A stretch of 20,220 nucleotides of DNA, from assembly GCA_028565635.1 (NCBI GenBank), contig JAOXYB010005568.1, positions 1-20,220 on the forward strand. Direction: 5' to 3'. Below the pieces are notes generated by a model, which was given only the letters and a program-made list of their open reading frames with translations, made no database searches and was not told where the DNA came from. Origin of the DNA: Phoronis ovalis. Taxonomy: Eukaryota > Phoronida > Phoronidae. This document shows, piece after piece, positions 9,801-15,800 of this stretch; positions within the stretch are counted from its first letter, which is position 1; each line of letters opens with the position of its first letter. The position numbers and the translations under genes are program-made.

Positions 9801-12800
9801 TCCCAAAGATTATACAAGTAATTAACAGTTAAACTTAGATTATATAAAAAGATTATAATCGGAGATTTATGTATCCTAGGTGATATTAACCTGGAGAATC
9901 TGATTGCGCATCTTTAATTTTCAATAACCATGTTCCTGCACTGTCTTCTCCCCAAAAATGCATACTGGATACGTTAAGCTCCAAATACTTTGACCAAAGG
10001 TCATTAGTTCTTCCAGGAACAACAGTAGATGGAGTTCCTCCGGGTGACTCAAGAGTAACTCTCACATGCCCGCGATTTGGGTAAAAATTTAGAAACAATT
10101 TCACCTCTACATGCTCAATATAGACGATATTACAAGAAGCAAAATCCAGAGAGACGTAGCCTGGTAGTGTACTAAAACAAATAAAATATTAAGAAAATTT
10201 GTTTCTTTTATTTAATATTTAATATATTACACATACATACATGAATTTTATCACTTCAGGGCTAACAACATCCTAACAAGACACACTACCCATAAGTGAA
10301 TTATTTCTAACTTTTCATCAGTTTGAACTTCATCAGTTAATTACACGTAATGCGTATAGGGATAAAATGTTTCGAAGCATTATGCTGTTATCTATCTAGG
10401 TTATTTTTATTTACATGCTATCCGAGGTGTTCTACCTTAAAAGCTTCCAGTCTTTAACATTGTTTTTTCATAAGGACATATATGAGAATAAATATTGTAG
10501 TGAGACGCACCTGTTATTTTTTGAGAACCTAATGCAGGAATGTTCTTCTTCTGGAACATTTACCCAATTTCGTGCATATTTTACCATTTTCGCAGCATCC
10601 AGAAGTCCAAAACCAAATGCCGGGTTAACTAAAATATTATATGCCATTAAAGTTTCAAATTTACTAAAATACTCAAAGTGCAAAAGCAGTACTCATTTCT
10701 GAAACATTCCGTCCAACATTCCTTGCAATAAAATATTTTGCTATAATGCTGTGCTGTCTAGAAATTGCTCGTAGCTCCCCGTATCTATAATATGGGTGAA
10801 ATGTAATTTCATTTCCATTATATTACTTTTATAGCAAAAAAAAATTAGTCACTACGTACTCTTATTTTGTGGGAAAATGAGAAAAATTACAAATTATTAC
10901 GTTCTGAATATAAGATTTCGCAATTTTTAAAGTGGAAAGTTTGTTCTGCATACCAACATAATGCTATCACAGCTAGCGAAAGAATGTCTTTACGGTTTTG
11001 TTATGCATGAGGGAAGTTAAACATAGTAATTAGGTGATTTATACATCGAGTGATTTTAATTTCGAAGCTTGTCACAATACATTGTATGTTGTACCTGTTA
11101 CCCATTACGAATAGTTAAATAACCGTGATCTGACTATAATTGTCACGTAATAAAATGAAAATCCACCGTAAGGCCATTCTTTCGCTAGCTGTATTGCTTT
11201 GGAGCTGTGGGGTCTGAGTGCAACAAATACCTCTAAATCCAGCTCTATTTTCTACCCATCCACTTGCAGAAAGAAATTGTGAATTTGCAGTGTTAACTAT
11301 GAGATGCTGCATATCTCTCCAAGTAAATTTCGTATTTCTACAAGAAAATGTGAATAAAAAACTGAGGAAAACGTTTTGCATACAGTCGGTTTCCCAAGAT
11401 ATTTACTTTTGTAGACATGATTGAAATACAACAGAGATTGGAACGATTATAATTATTATGAGTGGACGATGCTAATGGGAGATCCACCACCCCATCCACA
11501 AGGTGTACTGATAACTTACCCTAGATGTTTATCGGAATAAAAAGAAAATTAATATACTTCTTAAAACTGCATAATTAAATATCACAGACAAACAACTGAA
11601 CAAACACGATTGATCAAAGTATCCTGATACAAATATAAAGTATCCCATAATATTATAAGCAAAACGAAACCAAAACTCTGCTACAGAGTTATTCAAAATT
11701 TAAATAAATATAAACTGTGCTTTTGGCTTCTTAAACAATTTTTCAATTTTTTGTTCAATTATGAAATCAGAAAAGTTAAAAACTTCACCAAGAAGTATTT
11801 GATAATGGGAATATTTTAATGTTTTGAATATAGCAATTTTGGATAAAAAGTGTGTTTTCGACTTGGGCCTTATTTTTACGCGCTAAAAGTTGTTGCGACA
11901 GGTGTCGCAGGATGATTCCTTGGTAAATTTACCTTAGAAGCGCTCAGAAACACCTATTGCTAGCCAACTTTTAACACGTAAAAATCAGAGTGAATTTTTT
12001 TTATATATAAAAATCGCTACATTTAAAACATTAAAATTTGAAAAATGGTTTAAGAAGCTAAAAACACAGTTCAGTTCTTTGTAGGACATGTAATCCACAA
12101 ACAGCTCATGTGAGTAATCCTCTTATGCGTCTGCAGTTTTAAATCAGAATTAAAAAAATTACTTAAACTTAACTGGATAGTGCTACAAGTACATTTAACG
12201 AATTACCTTAAGGACTGGTCAGAATTTATTTCCTGTGGGCGGGGAAATATGATTTCAAAATAAGATCATCTAAGACAAAAATAAACCCTCCTTCATGAAA
12301 TTCAAAAATAAAAATGCGTCCCCCGAATAACTAATTTACGTTTCATATAATTATTAAATATGTTTTGTATTTGTATACGCATAGCACTTTATCTTACATA
12401 GTAAATCAAAGCGACTTTACATTAACTACACGGGACTTTTGCACAATTACCGTTTTCTTACAGGCTTATCTACTCCAAGAACAATCTCAACTCCCGGTAA
12501 GGAGCATACAGAGAGGCTGCCGTATTCAGCGCACTACACTTTGCAAACTTACAATTCAGTAAGTTTTTTTCATTATGTTAGCGTTATTTTTGTTGCTACT
12601 TGAAAATGTTGGAGAAATCCACTAAAACTCTTAAATAATGCTGAATTGATATTCCCATTTAATTTATCTACATGTATGCTTATTTTAACAAAAGACACTA
12701 TACTATCAGTTTCTATCCCTGTATGCTGCGCTGTTTGCTTCTTTTTAAAATTTTTTGATGGCAATCCGAACTGATATTAGGAACGCTGAAATTCGATACC

Positions 12801-15800
12801 ATTTAAAAAAATTGAAGAATATTTTTAAATAGAAATCAGCAAGCAACGAGAAGTCCTCTCTTTGGCAGTCCAAATAAATGGCCTCCTCCTTTGGACCTCC
12901 AAAAAAAACCTTATATATAATTCATGCCTCCCAGGAATAAATTCTGATCAGTCCCTCATATGGATTATCTCTTCATTACCCTTGCAATTTAACCTCTTCC
13001 AACGCCAAAGCTATAATGCCAGCAGCCATAGGAGCAGCACCGGAAGATTCACCAAACGTGTCAGAGCATGTTTCCGATCCTAATCCCGGTGTCCACTGTA
13101 AAGGGTTAATAAAACTGATTTTTAGCATACAAGTTTTAACTACTAACATTTAAATAATTAATGTATAGTGTAAGCATGTAAGGGAATATACTGAGAATAT
13201 TATATACTGACATCATTTGTACATTTGTGACACCTTGGTGATGAAAGCTTTAATCAAAGGAAAGGCAACAAGCCATGTTCGAATTCTAGATAGCTGCACC
13301 AGTATATTCTGCAAATAAGCGCCATTTATGTTACAATAGAAAGACACCTATAACAATGGGCGAACTGCACCTGGCTGGTTTATTTACAATTAAATAAAAA
13401 CTGCAGCTTTAAGTATACATGCTTTGCATCAGTTATATGTATTTTTGCGAAAATAAGTTAAGGTTTTTACCAATTTGTTAAATCTATCTGTTGGATCTTG
13501 GTCACTTTTGCTTAAAGCAGATGCTATGATCGCGCTGCATTTCTCTCCAGTGGCCAGTTTTTTACCTAGTTTAGACACACCACTAATTGCCAAAGTGAAT
13601 CGACTGTTAGCAAATTCATCATATGCACAGCTATCGTCATTCAATGCACCGTTTCCGGTCGCAAAAACATATATAGAACCTTGTCCGTTACGACCCTGTA
13701 ATATAATAAAACTTATGAGAAAACGATTCACAACACAAGTCTCTCATGAGATGTCACGTTGCTCTTGTTGTCTGATGACCAAGGGTATGAAAAAAAGAAT
13801 CTTTTGCAAATAACGTTATAACCCTTACACAATAATGTTTATAAAAATAGTGAAAATAGAACAATATAGTGATAATATTCATTACATCATAAATAAAAGT
13901 AGATAAATTTACAAATGTCAAGTTCTCACTAAGGAATAAAGAAATTAAAGCATCGATTTGTGGCGGCGTACAATAATGATGTTTTACTGCTTGATATATA
14001 GTCAGCTAGTGTCATTGGCAGTAAATGCATGAAGACCAATATTGTACAATTTAATTTTTAAAGTTGTTATTGAATTTCGATATTTTGTACTTCTGAATAA
14101 AAGTCATCATTCAAATGTTAAACTATGCAAAGTGGCTACCTCTATAGCTCCTTTTCTTATAGCTCCTAAGACTATAGGATCAACTGGAGATATGTCAAAC
14201 CCCGTTCTTGGTCTGCCCCAACTGCACGAATATACATCTGTTGTTTGGTGATCAGCTAAGAGTGCTCTCGCTTCTGTGTCGGGTGTTACAGGCAGAGAGC
14301 CGAATAATCTGTTATCTGCAAAAGTGCGTCAGAAAAATCTATATATTAAGTAGTAACGTACTTTATCAACCAAACGTTAAAATAAAGTAATTGAAATGAA
14401 TTCACAAAAGCGTCTCGTACTATACTGACACGGCATTGGCAACTAGGATATTTTCAGCCTTGTCTCGACAAGAAACACCAGAATTTACAAAAACCAAGAT
14501 TTATGTGAGGATATGTTATTTTTTTATTCTTCAATACTCTCTTTTCCATATTCAGTTATATGCTTGCATCAATAATATCCAAATTTCACAAAATGATTAA
14601 CGGACACATTCTGTAAAATGACTATTGCATTACATCGAGCAACTAATGTTTCTTTTATTTGTTAGTTTATGTATAAATATGGACAGAATGGGCATTTGTC
14701 TGCGCGTAGTGCACTGATACTTGGGGTATGCATTGCTGTTGCTACCGTAAATATCTCGGGAACTTATTGGAACTATAAACATATTGGTAAATTAAACCGT
14801 TAGATGAAAATGTAACATAGTAAACCTACACATTTTTAGAAAAGTACTAAATTCTAACTAAGGTTTGATTATGCAGGAGTGTTAAAGTTTACCTTTCGAC
14901 AAATGACTTTTTGTTCAATATGGATTCCGTTCTAATAACAAAGTAAATAATAAAGTAACTTTTTATAAAATGTCCTTAATACTCATAGCCACCTTATTAG
15001 ATCTAAGATCATCTAACAGCTTTAAAAGTCACGAGAAAAAAGATTTAGACGTTGTACACTAACAATGGAAATTTCTTACCGCTCAGCTTTGCTTTCCCAG
15101 CAATACCGACACCACAAAAATTATTAAACTCGGCAGCAATAACACCCGCTGCACTTGTACCATGTCTACAATAATTTAAAACGTTACTGACATATTATGG
15201 GGAAGATATTTCCGTAGAAATGGCAATATCTATTCTTATTAAAGTGACTATGTAAGGGACCTTTTTTAAAATATGCATTAGCCTACAGACACAAATCAAA
15301 TAATTTCGTATTTTCTTATTACGACTGGAGACTGAAGCATGTGACGTACATGTAGTTAGATTTTATTCCATAAATTTATACTGTTTTCATTCTCAAAGTC
15401 TTGTTAGAGACTGATGAAAAAACTTACCCGCCGGTCAGGACACCATTTGAATTAAAATACTTGATTCTAGCTTCGTCCTAAACAATGCGCAAACAATTAA
15501 ATGCAAATTGTTATCTCAGTACGTATTGGATTTCTTTAAAAATTGTTTTAAATATTGAGTGATATAGCTATATCTAGAATAATACAAATGATAATGATAA
15601 TTTCATGCTAAAATTCCGGTGCAAATTCAGAGCAAGTTACAGTGATTCGGATGGAAGTAAAACAAATTAAGTTAAAGGAAAATATGTATTATTACATTAT
15701 TTTTATACGCCAGCATACTTTTTATAAAGTGAGAAAGTTTAGATTGAACCTTTTTAGCTTTTAAATCAATGTTAGTGAAATCTATTCCTTCATCTACCAC

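Noticed and set aside
13000-13010. Nearer donor GAG|GTTAAA in the catalytic-Ser exon
   Set aside because: It would leave the exon in phase 0, while exon 11 requires phase 2. The donor GG|GTAATG at 12980 fits.
13475-13813. A 112-codon + strand open frame, the longest in the window
   Set aside because: It is the antisense shadow of protease exon 9, whose minus-strand product matches the S8 oxyanion-hole region.
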